Shown here piece after piece: positions 25,591-35,410 of a stretch of DNA of 53,644 bases. This stretch comes from RFSX01 sp964495785 (GTDB lineage: Bacteria; Bacteroidota; Bacteroidia; Chitinophagales; Saprospiraceae). Position 1 is the stretch's first letter, and the number at the start of each line of letters is the position of its first letter. The position numbers were made by a program, and so were the translations under genes. The stretch spans positions 1-53,644 of the forward strand of contig CAZBXL010000019.1 of the NCBI GenBank assembly GCA_964495785.1, written 5' to 3'. Under the pieces are notes generated by a model. That model worked only from the letters and a program-made list of their open reading frames with translations, searched no databases and was not told the origin of the DNA.

Positions 25591-27519
25591 ATGACCAATC
25601 TAAGCATTGTCATAGTCAACTATAAAGTCAAGTACTTCTTAAGGCAGTGTATACAATCTATTCTCAATAGCGAATGTACTATTGATTATGATATTATCGT
25701 GGTCGATAATGCATCAGACGATGGAAGTGTAGAACTACTAAGAGATTACTTTCCTCAAGTTAAGGTCATTGCTAACAAAGATAATGTTGGTTTTTCGAGA
25801 GCCAATAATCAAGGTTTTGCTATAACGGAATCAGAGTATGTGCTCATACTTAATCCAGATACTATTCTACAAGAAGATACCCTTCAAGTATGTTATGATT
25901 ACATGCAAAAGCATAAAGGGGTAGGAGCTATAGGTGTGAGAATGTTAGATGGCAAAGGGCAGTTCTTACCTGAGTCAAAAAGAGGATTTCCTACACCATT
26001 AAGTGCACTCTGGAAAATGCTTAAGGTTTCATCATTATTTCCTAAGTCAGCATTTTTTAATGGATATTATCTTGGCAATATAGATGAGAATCAAATAAGT
26101 GAGATTGATGTTTTGACAGGGGCATTTATGTTTGTTCAAAAAGATGTTTTAGATAGGGTCGGTGGATTTGATGAAGATTATTTTATGTACGGTGAGGATA
26201 TAGAGCTAAGTTATCAAATAGGGAGACAAGGCTATAAAATTGTATACCTGCCTACTACATCAATTATACACTTCAAAGGTGAAAGCACTAAGAAGGCTTC
26301 TCTGAAGTATCTCAAAAGTTTCTATGGCGCTATGGGTATATACGCCAGAAAAAGAAATTCCAATACAGGATCTATCTGGAAACTGATACTGCAATTAGGT
26401 ATCATAATATCTGCTATTGCTTTTATACTGAAGCAGTTATTGGGTAAGGTCATGAGGCCTGCGTCAGATATACTTGTTCTGTTTGGGGTAGGGAAGATAT
26501 TGCAAAGGTTATGGGGGGTGATATATTTTAATGATCCTCAGTACTATCATGATATAGAGATTAATATAAGTCTTATCGGATTGATAGGCGTACTCGTTTT
26601 TGTCTATTACCTATTTGGACAGTATGATAAGAGGCATAATATAAAACATTTAGGTTATGGTTTTTTGATAGGAACTTTAGCTATGTTTTCTATATATAGT
26701 CTATTGCCAATTGAGTTGCGATTTTCGAGACTTGTCATGGTGGTCCTTGCTGTTAAGAGTCCATTTATTCTCTATATAACAAGACGTATTTATAATCTTA
26801 TGTCTCAAAAGAGAAGTGTATTTAATTTGTATGATAACAAGCGTATAGGTGTTGTTGGCTCAAAAGAATCATGTAAGGCCGTGGATATGATTGCTGATAA
26901 TTATTCCACGACCCAGCAGATTATAGGTCATATTACTAACGAGGATGTCAAGGATAACTTAGGTCTATTAGATGAGTTAGAAGATATCGTCACATCTCGT
27001 AATATCAATGAACTTATCTTCTGTAGTAGAGATCTCAGCTCGGACTATATATTTCAGTCTATGGCTAAGATGGGAAATAAGGTGTCTTATAAAATCGCCA
27101 ATGATGATAACAAAAGTATCTTAGGAAGTGACTCTAAGGATAAAGCTGGAGAATGGTATGCATTAGATATAGCCTATAAAATTAACCAACCATTCCACGT
27201 CAGAATCAAGCGTCTTTTTGATTTATCGATGTGTTTATTATTTATAATATTATTTCCTCTCTTTCTGATTTTTTCTCATAAGCGAGGGTCAATATATGCT
27301 AATTGGATTCTCGTACTCTTATCTAAGAAAACATGGATAGGCTACGCTAAGTCAGATGACCGACTGACTGACTTACCGACAATAAAGGATGGCGTATTAG
27401 AACTAAAGCCAAATCTGATGCAAAAAGTGTATGCGACTAATCTTTATTACGCAAGAAATTATAGTGTATGGTTAGAGATTGAGAAGATGAGTCAGCTCTT
27501 GTTTAATAGATCATCATAG
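25591..27519 (+). CDS. GT2 glycosyltransferase fused to a membrane and decayed sugar-transferase region
   Basis: This is a 642-aa composite protein. Residues 1 to about 240 are a GT-A family 2 glycosyltransferase of the rhamnosyl/WbbL-like type: LSIVIVNYK, DIIVVDNASDDGSVELL, NVGFSRANNQG, LILNPDT as the DXD-like metal site, and GGFDEDYFMYGEDIELSYQI. About 265-415 holds four likely membrane helices. A Rossmann-like stretch follows (KRIGVVGSKES, about 425-500). The end (KRLFDLSMCLLFIILFP, then ATNLYYARNYSVWLEI) recalls the edges of bacterial undecaprenyl-phosphate sugar-1-phosphate transferases, but their catalytic core is missing. It probably works in cell-envelope or exopolysaccharide synthesis at the inner membrane. 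It follows recR closely; the hairpin at 27627 lies downstream. Confidence 0.75.
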   Translation: MTNLSIVIVNYKVKYFLRQCIQSILNSECTIDYDIIVVDNASDDGSVELLRDYFPQVKVIANKDNVGFSRANNQGFAITESEYVLILNPDTILQEDTLQVCYDYMQKHKGVGAIGVRMLDGKGQFLPESKRGFPTPLSALWKMLKVSSLFPKSAFFNGYYLGNIDENQISEIDVLTGAFMFVQKDVLDRVGGFDEDYFMYGEDIELSYQIGRQGYKIVYLPTTSIIHFKGESTKKASLKYLKSFYGAMGIYARKRNSNTGSIWKLILQLGIIISAIAFILKQLLGKVMRPASDILVLFGVGKILQRLWGVIYFNDPQYYHDIEINISLIGLIGVLVFVYYLFGQYDKRHNIKHLGYGFLIGTLAMFSIYSLLPIELRFSRLVMVVLAVKSPFILYITRRIYNLMSQKRSVFNLYDNKRIGVVGSKESCKAVDMIADNYSTTQQIIGHITNEDVKDNLGLLDELEDIVTSRNINELIFCSRDLSSDYIFQSMAKMGNKVSYKIANDDNKSILGSDSKDKAGEWYALDIAYKINQPFHVRIKRLFDLSMCLLFIILFPLFLIFSHKRGSIYANWILVLLSKKTWIGYAKSDDRLTDLPTIKDGVLELKPNLMQKVYATNLYYARNYSVWLEIEKMSQLLFNRSS

Positions 27520-27626
27520 ATAGGAATATCATTATCTGTAATGTATCTCTGTTAATTTGATAATTATTCTACATGTGTAAAAGTATGTGGTAATAATCTT
27601 TTTCTAAATTTCCGCTTGTTGCAAAT

Positions 27627-27660
27627 AAAAAAGCAGATCAATGACTTGATCTGCTTTATT
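27627..27660 (-). terminator. terminator between convergent glycosyltransferase and yceI genes
   Basis: AAGCAGATCA and TGATCTGCTT form a perfect 10-bp stem with a 6-nt loop. The minus-strand side continues into a T run, so it best fits termination of yceI; it may also stop plus-strand transcripts. Confidence 0.82.
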
Positions 27661-27685
27661 TATTGAGAATAAAATAATTTCTATT

Positions 27686-28255
27686 TTACTCTGTTACAAG
27701 ATTGATGTTCAGGTCAAACTCGTCGTATATGGTTTTGTCACCAAGATTATCAAAGAAACTGCCCGAACCATATTTGATATTATAATCACTTCTATCAATT
27801 TGAATTTCGGCTTGAGCGACATTGTCATTAATTTTTGTGTTGAATGAAGTAGACTTAGTAATGTCTTTTATGGTTAGATCACCAGTAACTTTGTAGTCAC
27901 CTGGCATGCCTCTTGATACGACCTTAGTGATAACAAATTTTGCAGTAGGATAAGTAGCTACTCCAAAAAAATCATCAGAACTAAGATGGCCTACAAGTTT
28001 CTTAGCGCCTCCCTCATTCAGGTCGGTGCATGTTATTGTTGTCATATCTATAACGAACTCTCCGCCCGTTAAGACATCTCCTTCGTAGTCAAGATTTCCT
28101 GATTGGATTTTAATAGTACCCTCATGAGATCCAGTTACCTTACGGCCTTCCCAAGTGATATTTGATTTGTTGACATCTACAGATTTTGTTGTGATCAACT
28201 CAGGATCAACTACCAAAAAACTTAATCCGATAAATAGTGAAATAAGTGAATGCAT
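27686..28255 (-). CDS. YceI-family lipocalin-like protein
   Basis: A 189-aa protein with an N-terminal signal peptide and the YceI beta-barrel: VDVNKSNITWEGRKVTGSHEGTIKI at the start, FVIDMTTITCTDL, HLSSDDFFGVATYPTAKFVIT, VTGDLTIKDITKSTSF and a closing DEFDLNINLV. YceI proteins are periplasmic and bind long-chain isoprenoids or other amphipathic molecules in the barrel. The gene starts 46 bp after a MarR-type regulator gene, which suggests co-transcription and control by that regulator. Confidence 0.92.
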   Translation of the reverse strand: MHSLISLFIGLSFLVVDPELITTKSVDVNKSNITWEGRKVTGSHEGTIKIQSGNLDYEGDVLTGGEFVIDMTTITCTDLNEGGAKKLVGHLSSDDFFGVATYPTAKFVITKVVSRGMPGDYKVTGDLTIKDITKSTSFNTKINDNVAQAEIQIDRSDYNIKYGSGSFFDNLGDKTIYDEFDLNINLVTE

Positions 28256-28301
28256 AATTATTATTTATTGTTAGTAATTTAATTTCTTTTGTAGAGGTAG
28301 A

Positions 28302-28751
28302 TTAAGCTCTCATCTTATCTAAGAGCTGTGACAATTGCTGAGCTTCATTTGTTGTCAAGCTATTGAATTCTTTTTCGAGCTCATCTATGTTAATATCAAT
28401 TTTTGTAAGTAAGTTTTTTGAGGATCTGGTTAGAGTGACATCTAGTTTTCTATTGTCTTTTTTAGATATAGATTTTTTAACTAAGCCTTTCTTTTCTAAC
28501 CTGTCCACTATTCTTGAGGCATCTGACATCTTATCAAGCATACGTTCTCTTATTGTTAGAGTCGATATAGGCGTACCAGCCCCTCTTAATATCCTTAGTA
28601 TATTATATTGCTTAGGTGTCAGATTATAATTTTTGAAAAATTGCTTTTGTCTATCGCTTATCCAATTATAGGAGAACATCAGATTAACCATCAATTTCTG
28701 ATAATGACTTTTAAAAGGTTGCGACTGATATATTTCTTTTTCTATTTCCAA
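28302..28751 (-). CDS. MarR-family transcriptional regulator
   Basis: A 149-aa winged-helix regulator. The family features are the N-terminal dimerisation helix (YQKLMVNLMFSYNWI), TPKQYNILRILRG, the recognition region TIRERMLDKMSDASRIVDRLEKKGLV, the wing KKDNRKLDVTLT and a C-terminal coiled helix. The start is a TTG at 28751: the first in-frame ATG, at residue 21, would cut into the dimerisation helix. It lies upstream of yceI on the same strand. MarR proteins usually repress their own operon and respond to small lipophilic compounds, so yceI is the likely target. Confidence 0.88.
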   Translation of the reverse strand: MEIEKEIYQSQPFKSHYQKLMVNLMFSYNWISDRQKQFFKNYNLTPKQYNILRILRGAGTPISTLTIRERMLDKMSDASRIVDRLEKKGLVKKSISKKDNRKLDVTLTRSSKNLLTKIDINIDELEKEFNSLTTNEAQQLSQLLDKMRA

Positions 28752-28857
28752 TATTATAATTTACAATGTTTAAACATCGAAATAAGTTAAAAGTTCTAAT
28801 CTGATTAAAAGATTATAAAAATTTACATTCATGTTTAATATCAATTAACTTTGGACT

Positions 28858-30045
28858 ATGTCATTAATTAAAGCTATAAAGAAAGAGACTGCTACTCTCA
28901 AGTCGAAATTAGTCCGGCACCGGAGACATCTGCATATGCATCCTGAGCTATCCTTTAAAGAGGTCAATACGAGTGCATATGTCAAGGAGCAGCTCACAGC
29001 TAATGACATAAAATATAGTGATGGATATTGTAAGCATGGGATTGTGGCTGAGATCACTGGATCAAAGAAGGGCAAGTCTGTGTATCTCAGAGGAGATATG
29101 GATGCACTCCCTATTAAGGAAGAAAATAATGTACCCTATGCCTCTAAGAATCCCGGTGTCATGCATGCATGTGGGCATGATGTCCATACGACATGCGTAT
29201 TAGGTACTGCAATTGTACTTAATAGATTAAAATCTCAAATAGCTGGTACTTATAGAATTGTTTTTCAGCCAGGAGAAGAGCAGCTACCCGGAGGTGCATC
29301 TATTATGATAAAGGATGGTGCTATTAAGAATGCTAAGAAATCTGTCATATTCGGGCAGCATGTGCACCCACCATTAGAGGTAGGAAAAGTGGGGTTCTAC
29401 CCTGGGGAGTATATGGCATCAGCAGACGAGATCTATATAGAGATCATAGGACGCGGGGGCCATGCCGCATTGCCCTTAAATTTTATAGATCCTATAATGG
29501 TCAGCGGTCACGTGTTAAATGCTTTGCATACCATCATATCAAGATATTCAGATCCCAAGGTACCATCGGTATTGAGTTTTGGTAAAATAAATTCTAACGG
29601 TGGAGCTACTAATGTGATACCAGATAAAGTGACCATACAAGGCACCTTCAGAACCATGGATGAGAATAATAGATCACATATCCAAAAGATCATTAAAGAC
29701 ATTGTGAAAAACATATCCAAGGCTTATGGCGCTAAATCAAAGGTAAATATCAAAGTGGGGTATCCTACGCTATACAACAATCCAGAACTTACATTAAGAT
29801 CTATGGCTCATGCAGAAAATTATCTCGGTAAGAAGAATGTCGTGATGTTAGATAAGCGTATGACTGCTGAGGATTTTTCTTATTACTCTCAGATGATGCC
29901 TGCATGTTTTTATAGATTGGGTGTCAGAAATGAAAAACAAGGTATAACTTCATCAGTACATACGCCGACCTTTGATATTGACGAGAAAGCACTAAAAGTC
30001 GGAGTGGGACTTATGAGTTATTTGGCTGTGCAGGAGGGTATGTGA
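28858..30045 (+). CDS. M20 (M20D-type) metal-dependent amidohydrolase/peptidase
   Basis: A 395-aa enzyme of the M20D group, which includes IAA-amino-acid hydrolases, N-acyl-amino-acid amidohydrolases and carboxypeptidases with two metal ions. Motifs in order are RRHLHMHPELSFKE, LRGDMDALPI, the metal-binding HACGHDVHTT, FQPGEEQLPGGA with the catalytic Glu pair, GQHVHP, and the dimerisation domain with GRGGHAALP. The C-terminal TAEDFSYYSQMMPACFYRLGV carries the last metal-ligand region. There is no signal peptide, so it is cytoplasmic. The true substrate cannot be told from the sequence. Confidence 0.93.
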   Translation: MSLIKAIKKETATLKSKLVRHRRHLHMHPELSFKEVNTSAYVKEQLTANDIKYSDGYCKHGIVAEITGSKKGKSVYLRGDMDALPIKEENNVPYASKNPGVMHACGHDVHTTCVLGTAIVLNRLKSQIAGTYRIVFQPGEEQLPGGASIMIKDGAIKNAKKSVIFGQHVHPPLEVGKVGFYPGEYMASADEIYIEIIGRGGHAALPLNFIDPIMVSGHVLNALHTIISRYSDPKVPSVLSFGKINSNGGATNVIPDKVTIQGTFRTMDENNRSHIQKIIKDIVKNISKAYGAKSKVNIKVGYPTLYNNPELTLRSMAHAENYLGKKNVVMLDKRMTAEDFSYYSQMMPACFYRLGVRNEKQGITSSVHTPTFDIDEKALKVGVGLMSYLAVQEGM

Positions 30046-30172
30046 GACAATGATTGATGTTGGTTATAGATAATAATTATGAAAGGGTAGTACTTTATTT
30101 ACTACTTATAACTCTATTGCAAATAGCTTGTGATTATCTCTTCCTCATGTTACTTATAAATCTTAATAGTAA

Positions 30173-30676
30173 ATGATAAACAAAATCGGATTCGGGGGTG
30201 GTTGTCATTGGTGTACTGAAGCAGTATTTAATCATATAAGTGGTGTCAATAATGTAGAGCAGGGTTGGATCAGATCTTATGCTCCGAATGACATTTTTTC
30301 TGAGGCAGTCGTCGTCCATTATGAAACAGAATTGGTCTCATTAGAATTTCTTACCAGAGTTCATCTTGCATCTCACTCAAGTACTTCTAATCATTCAATG
30401 AGAAATAAATATCAGTCGGCTATCTATTTTATCAACGAAAATGATAAGTCAAAACTAAATAGGATAATGACAAGATTGAAAATTGAAACTCAGAAATCAT
30501 ACATCACACAAATACTACGATTCTCTGAATTCAAGATTAATACTGAAGAATACATTAATTATTTTGATAAGAATCCAGATGCTCCTTTTTGTCATACCTA
30601 CATCATTCCAAAGTTGAAATTAATTCAGAATAAGTTTGGGAAAGAGAATTTTGTCTCAGAAAATATATCGTTGTAA
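30173..30676 (+). CDS. MsrA-like peptide-methionine sulfoxide reductase
   Basis: This 167-aa protein is related to MsrA, which reduces methionine-S-sulfoxide. The active site FGGGCHWCTEAVF is at residues 7-19; the first Cys (11) is the nucleophile in the family and a His replaces the more usual Phe of GCFWC. GVNNVEQGWI follows, and SEAVVVHYE and MRNKYQSAIYF match the usual EAV and QYRSAIY positions. The middle (VHLASHSSTSNHSM) departs from the common HDPTxxNxQ pattern, so this is a diverged branch, and activity on methionine sulfoxide is likely but unproven. It is cytoplasmic (no signal peptide) and is flanked by no msrB. Confidence 0.8.
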   Translation: MINKIGFGGGCHWCTEAVFNHISGVNNVEQGWIRSYAPNDIFSEAVVVHYETELVSLEFLTRVHLASHSSTSNHSMRNKYQSAIYFINENDKSKLNRIMTRLKIETQKSYITQILRFSEFKINTEEYINYFDKNPDAPFCHTYIIPKLKLIQNKFGKENFVSENISL

Positions 30677-30863
30677 AGGGTGTCAGAATTTAGTTTTAGG
30701 CAAATATTATTTAAAATCAAGAAAGACCGATCTTATCGATGTTGTGTAAAATAATCTTTCATTTGAAGTATGAATAGGGCAATTCCTGAAATTATTAAAA
30801 ACCAGATTGCCAACTTGTAGAAAATAGTATAGCTGCTTTATGATTTCTACCTGAAGATAATAA

Positions 30864-32159
30864 CTAATCTATCAAATCACCCGCTAATTGTATAAGCTGT
30901 ATCTCCCTTAGACGTGCATTAAATTTTGCATTATTGAGACTCGTCTGGGAGTTAAGTAAGTTGAGTTGAGCTTGTCTAAATTCTATAGAGCTTAGTTGGC
31001 CCATGTTGACTTGATCTTCAGTTCTTCTAAAGTTTTCTTCGTTGGTTCGTAGGGCATTTTCTTCTACTGATAGTACAAAGAGGGCATTCTCATAATTAGC
31101 CCATGCGTTGAGGATATCTCTTTCGATCTCTTGTTGTAGCTGTTGTATAACTAATTCTTGATTAGTAAGATTGATGATAGAATTTTGTTTTCGGATATCT
31201 CTTGTACCATCAAAAACGTTCCAGCTTAAGCCTACATTAGCAGAAAGTCCACGAGAGTTAGATGTGGTTACAAATGATCCGGGCTGATTATTGGCGTAAC
31301 TATAATCATATGAGGCTCCAGCAAAGACAATTGGTTTTTTTTCAGCTTCGATAAGTTCTATATCTAATGCATTGACGGCAAGGTTTTGTTTATTGACCAA
31401 TACAGAAATATTTTCTTCTTTTGCTACGTCCATTATTGTATTCAAGTCCAAAACTACAGAAAGTTCAGATTCTGGATCGATCTTAAAATCTATATCTGCA
31501 CTTCTACCCATTGCGATGTTTAGATTTCTTTTTTCATTTTCTAAGTTCATGGTAGCATTCAGGATATTGACACTATCTCTTTGTATATCTACTTTTGCGT
31601 TAAGCACATCAAGTCCACTTCCTTGTCCCAAGTCAGATAAGTATTGGGCTCGCCTTAGTCTCTCATTGGATATGAGAATAGCTTCTTGTAGTGCAGCGAT
31701 ATTAGCAGAAAACTGTGCAACAGAAAAGTAGATGTTATATACTTGGAGGAGGTTCTGCTCTATCGTCTGCTTAAGCTGCAGATCTGATAGAATTAAAACT
31801 TCTTTGAGTTGATCAAGAGTCAATTTTCTATTTCTATCTACGATGTTATAGTCTGCTTGTACTGATGCATTAATCCCCCATGCTATAGCATTATCAGTGC
31901 TTGCATCGAGCCCGTTGTTGAATTGTTGTGATGATCTTCCGTAGGTAGCATTAGGGCCACCTGTAACTGATACGTTAGGTAGATAGTTGTTTGCTTTTTT
32001 TTGCGTATTGTTCGATGCGATATCTACGTTGTTCCTTGATATTTTTATCCCAAAGTTATTATCTAAAGTAATAATCTTAGCGTCTTCCAGTGTAAGAACA
32101 TCCTGTCCAATTAACTGAGAAGAAAATATAAACGCTATGATATATATTATAATTTTCAT
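30864..32159 (-). CDS. TolC-family outer-membrane efflux protein
   Basis: A 431-aa outer-membrane factor with a signal peptide (ending LIGQ), LTLEDAKIITLDNN at the N-terminus, and the two long-helix repeats of TolC: SNERLRRAQYLSDLGQGSGLDVLNAK and NEENFRRTEDQVNMGQLSSIEFRQAQ. It forms the outer-membrane channel of the tripartite exporter whose pump and adaptor are encoded just upstream on the same strand (32 bp from the pump gene). It is the last gene of the operon; I see no strong terminator after it. Confidence 0.93.
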   Translation of the reverse strand: MKIIIYIIAFIFSSQLIGQDVLTLEDAKIITLDNNFGIKISRNNVDIASNNTQKKANNYLPNVSVTGGPNATYGRSSQQFNNGLDASTDNAIAWGINASVQADYNIVDRNRKLTLDQLKEVLILSDLQLKQTIEQNLLQVYNIYFSVAQFSANIAALQEAILISNERLRRAQYLSDLGQGSGLDVLNAKVDIQRDSVNILNATMNLENEKRNLNIAMGRSADIDFKIDPESELSVVLDLNTIMDVAKEENISVLVNKQNLAVNALDIELIEAEKKPIVFAGASYDYSYANNQPGSFVTTSNSRGLSANVGLSWNVFDGTRDIRKQNSIINLTNQELVIQQLQQEIERDILNAWANYENALFVLSVEENALRTNEENFRRTEDQVNMGQLSSIEFRQAQLNLLNSQTSLNNAKFNARLREIQLIQLAGDLID

Positions 32160-32191
32160 TGGTGAATTTTTGATTCTGTGGATGTAATATT

Positions 32192-35100
32192 CTATAAACT
32201 TTCTTCTTCGATGATAGCTCTTTCTACAGATTCTTTAGTTGGCTTATTTCCAGTCCATAACCAGTTCAGATATACTTTGGCGGTATTCTTAAGTGATAGA
32301 AGAAGAGGTAATAAAAATAAAGTCATAAAAGTAGCGTAAGCGATTCCATATGCTACTGATATAGCCATTGGAATGAGAAATTGAGCTGAGAAACTTTTTT
32401 CAAATATCAGAGGTGCTAAGCCAGCTACGGTTGTCAGTGATGTCAGAAATATAGCTCTAAATCTCGAACGGCCAGCCTCGACCATGGCCTTGTGGTAGGG
32501 TATGCCTTCTTTAAGAAGAAGATTAAATTTTTCTATTAAGACAAGTCCATCGTTTACAAGTATACCTACCAGTGCAACAATCCCAAGACCTGATAGAATG
32601 TTAATGCTCTGTCCATGTATCCAGTGGCCCCATGCGACACCTACGAAAGAGAATGGAATTAATATAAATAGGAGTAATGGCTGACCATATGACCTAAATA
32701 CGAATGCAATTACAACATACATCAACATAAGAATGATGGGCAGGATTTTGTTTAGTGCAGCACCAATTTTAGCAAAGCCTCTATTCTGCCCTTCGTATAA
32801 TGGTGTAACGGTAGGGTACTTAGAAATGATATTGGGAATGACTGATGCCTTGATGTCAGATATAATTTCGGGTGCTGAGTCTTTGGCATTAGAGAGATCT
32901 GCTTCTACTCTTATTTCTCTTCTACCATCTAAGTGATTGATTAATACATCACCTCTTTCGATTTTGTAGTTTGCAATTTCTGTTAATGGTACCCTGTTGC
33001 CTGTAGGTGTTACGATACGCATTTTGTCAAGATCCAAAATGCTACTTCTATTACTTCTGTCATATCTGACCCAAACTCTGATCTCGTCTCGCCCTCGTTG
33101 GAATCGTTGTACAGCGGCTCCAAAAAATCCGGACCTCACTTGAGATATAACACTATTTAGCGTTAAGCCAAGTAGGTAAGCATTGTCTTTAAGTTCAAGC
33201 TTAATTTCTTTTATGCCTTCTGGGTCGTTATCTATGACATCTGCTAATCTTGAGTTATTTCTGAAGGCCTGCTTAAGTTCTAATTTCGCTTGCTTAAGTT
33301 CAGTTATATTATTGCCTATAAGAGATACGGAAACTGGGCTTCCGCCAAAAGCATTACCTGCACCATATACCACACTTTCAGCTTCATATATAGCACCTAC
33401 TTTTTCTCTTATCCTTTTGGATACATCAGAGGATCTTATTTCTCGTTTTTCTCCAGGAAGTAGATTAAGAACTAAATTAGCAGTCGCAGTTCCAGGTCCT
33501 AATCTGACCACTGTATTTTCTATGACGGGTAAGTTATTAGATTGCTCTTCAGTGAGTTCTTCATTGATGTCCCATGCAGCTTCTTCTATTAGGGTAATCA
33601 ACGAATCAGTTATTGTCTCGCTAGTACCTTCTGGCATTTTGAGATCTATAGAAACTCTATCAGATGCGACATTAGGAAAGAATGTAAATCTGATAATACC
33701 TCCTTTCATGGCACCTACAGTCAGAAGTAGAAAAGCAATTGGTATTGCAAATCCGAAAATATTAAAGTTCAATACAAATTTGAGTACAGGCACATATAAT
33801 GTATCTCTTATCCACATGACACCTTTGTCGGCCCAGACATTAATCAGAAAGGGTTTAGTCTCTTTGTCAAGTGCTCTAGAATGAGCGAGGTGAGCTGGAA
33901 GTATTAAAAAGGCTTCGACTAGAGATATCAATAATATGATGATAACAACTAAGGCTATCTGTCCAAAAAATGATCCCAATCTTTCAGGAAGAAATAAAAA
34001 TGTCGAAAAGGCAATCATCGTCGTCATGATAGCTGCAATGATGGGCGGCATCACCTGTAATGTCCCATCGATGGCAGCTTGTAACTTAGGCTTTCCATTT
34101 TCATATTGATCGTATATATTTTCGGCTATAACTATACCGTCATCTACAAGTATCCCGATAACTATGATCATACCAAATAAGGAGATCACATTAATTGTCA
34201 TAAAGCTTGGCGCAAAAATGAACAATCCCATAAACGAAAATGGAAGTCCTACAGCAACCCATAATGCAATACTGGGTTTGAGAAATATAGATAAGAATAA
34301 GAGTACTAAGAGTATCCCTAATATACCGTTTTCTACAAGTAGATCTTGCCTGTCATTTAATGCTATAGATGAATCTGAACTGACATTTAATTTTATTATT
34401 GGGCTGTTGTCATTGTATTTAGAAATGTAAGATTTGATCTCATCAGTAGCATACAGCAAATCCTCATTATTTGTGGTGCTTACAGTTAGCTGTATAGCAG
34501 GATTGCCATTGAAGTGAAGTCTGTCAGGTACTTCAGACCATTTGTCTCTTATAATTGCGATATCTCTCAACTTTATCACTTGTCCACTTGGGCTGGCCTT
34601 GACGACAATGTAATTGAGCTCGTCTCCGTAATAGAATCTATTGTTAGCTCTTATGAGGTACTCTTCAGTATTGGTTTTTATATTACCTCCCGTGGTGATG
34701 ATGTTAGAATTTCTGACTGCTGCAGCAACTTCTTCGAATGTAAGATCATAAGCTAATAGGTCATCTTCTCTTACTGCGATTTCAATTTCCTCATCTGGAA
34801 AACCACTTAATTCTATCTGCGAGATTCCAGGCATGGCTCTGACATCATCTTCTACTTTTCTGGCTACTTCCTTGAGTGTCTTCAGAGGCACACCTTCTCC
34901 ACTGACTGTAAATACTATTGCCGTGTTAATGTTTTCTTGTTTCGATATTATAGGGGGTTCCATATCCACAGGAAAAGACGGAACTCTATCTACTGCGTTT
35001 TTGACATTAGCCAGGACGATATCTATATCTGCATCTTCTTCTATCTCTACTGTGATCGTAGCACTGTTTTCTTGAGATACTGAAGTCACTCTATCTATAT

Positions 35101-35329
35101 CTACAAGTCCTCTTAAGTTGTCTTCTATTTTCAGTACCACGCCTTCTTCTATCTCAGCTGGTGAGGCTCCTGTGTAGGCTATATTTATAAAAATCAGTTT
35201 AGAATCATCAAGCGGAAAGTATGAAGACTTAGTAGCTAGCATACCTATGATTCCAAATATCGTCACTGCGATCACCACCACATTTACGGCGACTGGATAT
35301 TTTATAAAAAATGAAATAAATTTTTTCAT
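32192..35329 (-). CDS. RND-family efflux pump (AcrB/HAE1-like)
   Basis: At 1045 aa this is a full-length inner-membrane RND transporter driven by the proton gradient. The N-terminus is a membrane helix after MKKFISFFIKYPVAV. The FxxFPLDD region and the porter domains (GASPAEIEEGV, LRGLVDIDRVTS, DDVRAMPGISQIELSG) follow. The fourth transmembrane helix has GMIIVIGILVDDGIVIAENI with the paired Asp of the proton relay. The second half repeats the plan (GLGIVALVGILVNDGLVLIEKF). Near TM4-TM5 the MPPIIAAIMTTMIAFSTFLFLP stretch is typical. The substrate could be drugs, bile-like compounds or lipids. It sits between adaptor and TolC genes, 81 bp after the adaptor gene. Confidence 0.95.
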   Translation of the reverse strand: MKKFISFFIKYPVAVNVVVIAVTIFGIIGMLATKSSYFPLDDSKLIFINIAYTGASPAEIEEGVVLKIEDNLRGLVDIDRVTSVSQENSATITVEIEEDADIDIVLANVKNAVDRVPSFPVDMEPPIISKQENINTAIVFTVSGEGVPLKTLKEVARKVEDDVRAMPGISQIELSGFPDEEIEIAVREDDLLAYDLTFEEVAAAVRNSNIITTGGNIKTNTEEYLIRANNRFYYGDELNYIVVKASPSGQVIKLRDIAIIRDKWSEVPDRLHFNGNPAIQLTVSTTNNEDLLYATDEIKSYISKYNDNSPIIKLNVSSDSSIALNDRQDLLVENGILGILLVLLFLSIFLKPSIALWVAVGLPFSFMGLFIFAPSFMTINVISLFGMIIVIGILVDDGIVIAENIYDQYENGKPKLQAAIDGTLQVMPPIIAAIMTTMIAFSTFLFLPERLGSFFGQIALVVIIILLISLVEAFLILPAHLAHSRALDKETKPFLINVWADKGVMWIRDTLYVPVLKFVLNFNIFGFAIPIAFLLLTVGAMKGGIIRFTFFPNVASDRVSIDLKMPEGTSETITDSLITLIEEAAWDINEELTEEQSNNLPVIENTVVRLGPGTATANLVLNLLPGEKREIRSSDVSKRIREKVGAIYEAESVVYGAGNAFGGSPVSVSLIGNNITELKQAKLELKQAFRNNSRLADVIDNDPEGIKEIKLELKDNAYLLGLTLNSVISQVRSGFFGAAVQRFQRGRDEIRVWVRYDRSNRSSILDLDKMRIVTPTGNRVPLTEIANYKIERGDVLINHLDGRREIRVEADLSNAKDSAPEIISDIKASVIPNIISKYPTVTPLYEGQNRGFAKIGAALNKILPIILMLMYVVIAFVFRSYGQPLLLFILIPFSFVGVAWGHWIHGQSINILSGLGIVALVGILVNDGLVLIEKFNLLLKEGIPYHKAMVEAGRSRFRAIFLTSLTTVAGLAPLIFEKSFSAQFLIPMAISVAYGIAYATFMTLFLLPLLLSLKNTAKVYLNWLWTGNKPTKESVERAIIEEESL

Positions 35330-35410
35330 GGATTCATTTGAGAAAGTATTCTATCTAAATGATGTTCTGTTTTACTTAGGTCCAAAATAGAAGAGACGAT
35401 AAAAATTCTT

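Noticed and set aside
28846..28853. TAACTTTG as a promoter box for the M20 gene
   Set aside because: It ends only 4 bp before the start codon, so transcription would begin inside the gene, and no -33 element is seen.
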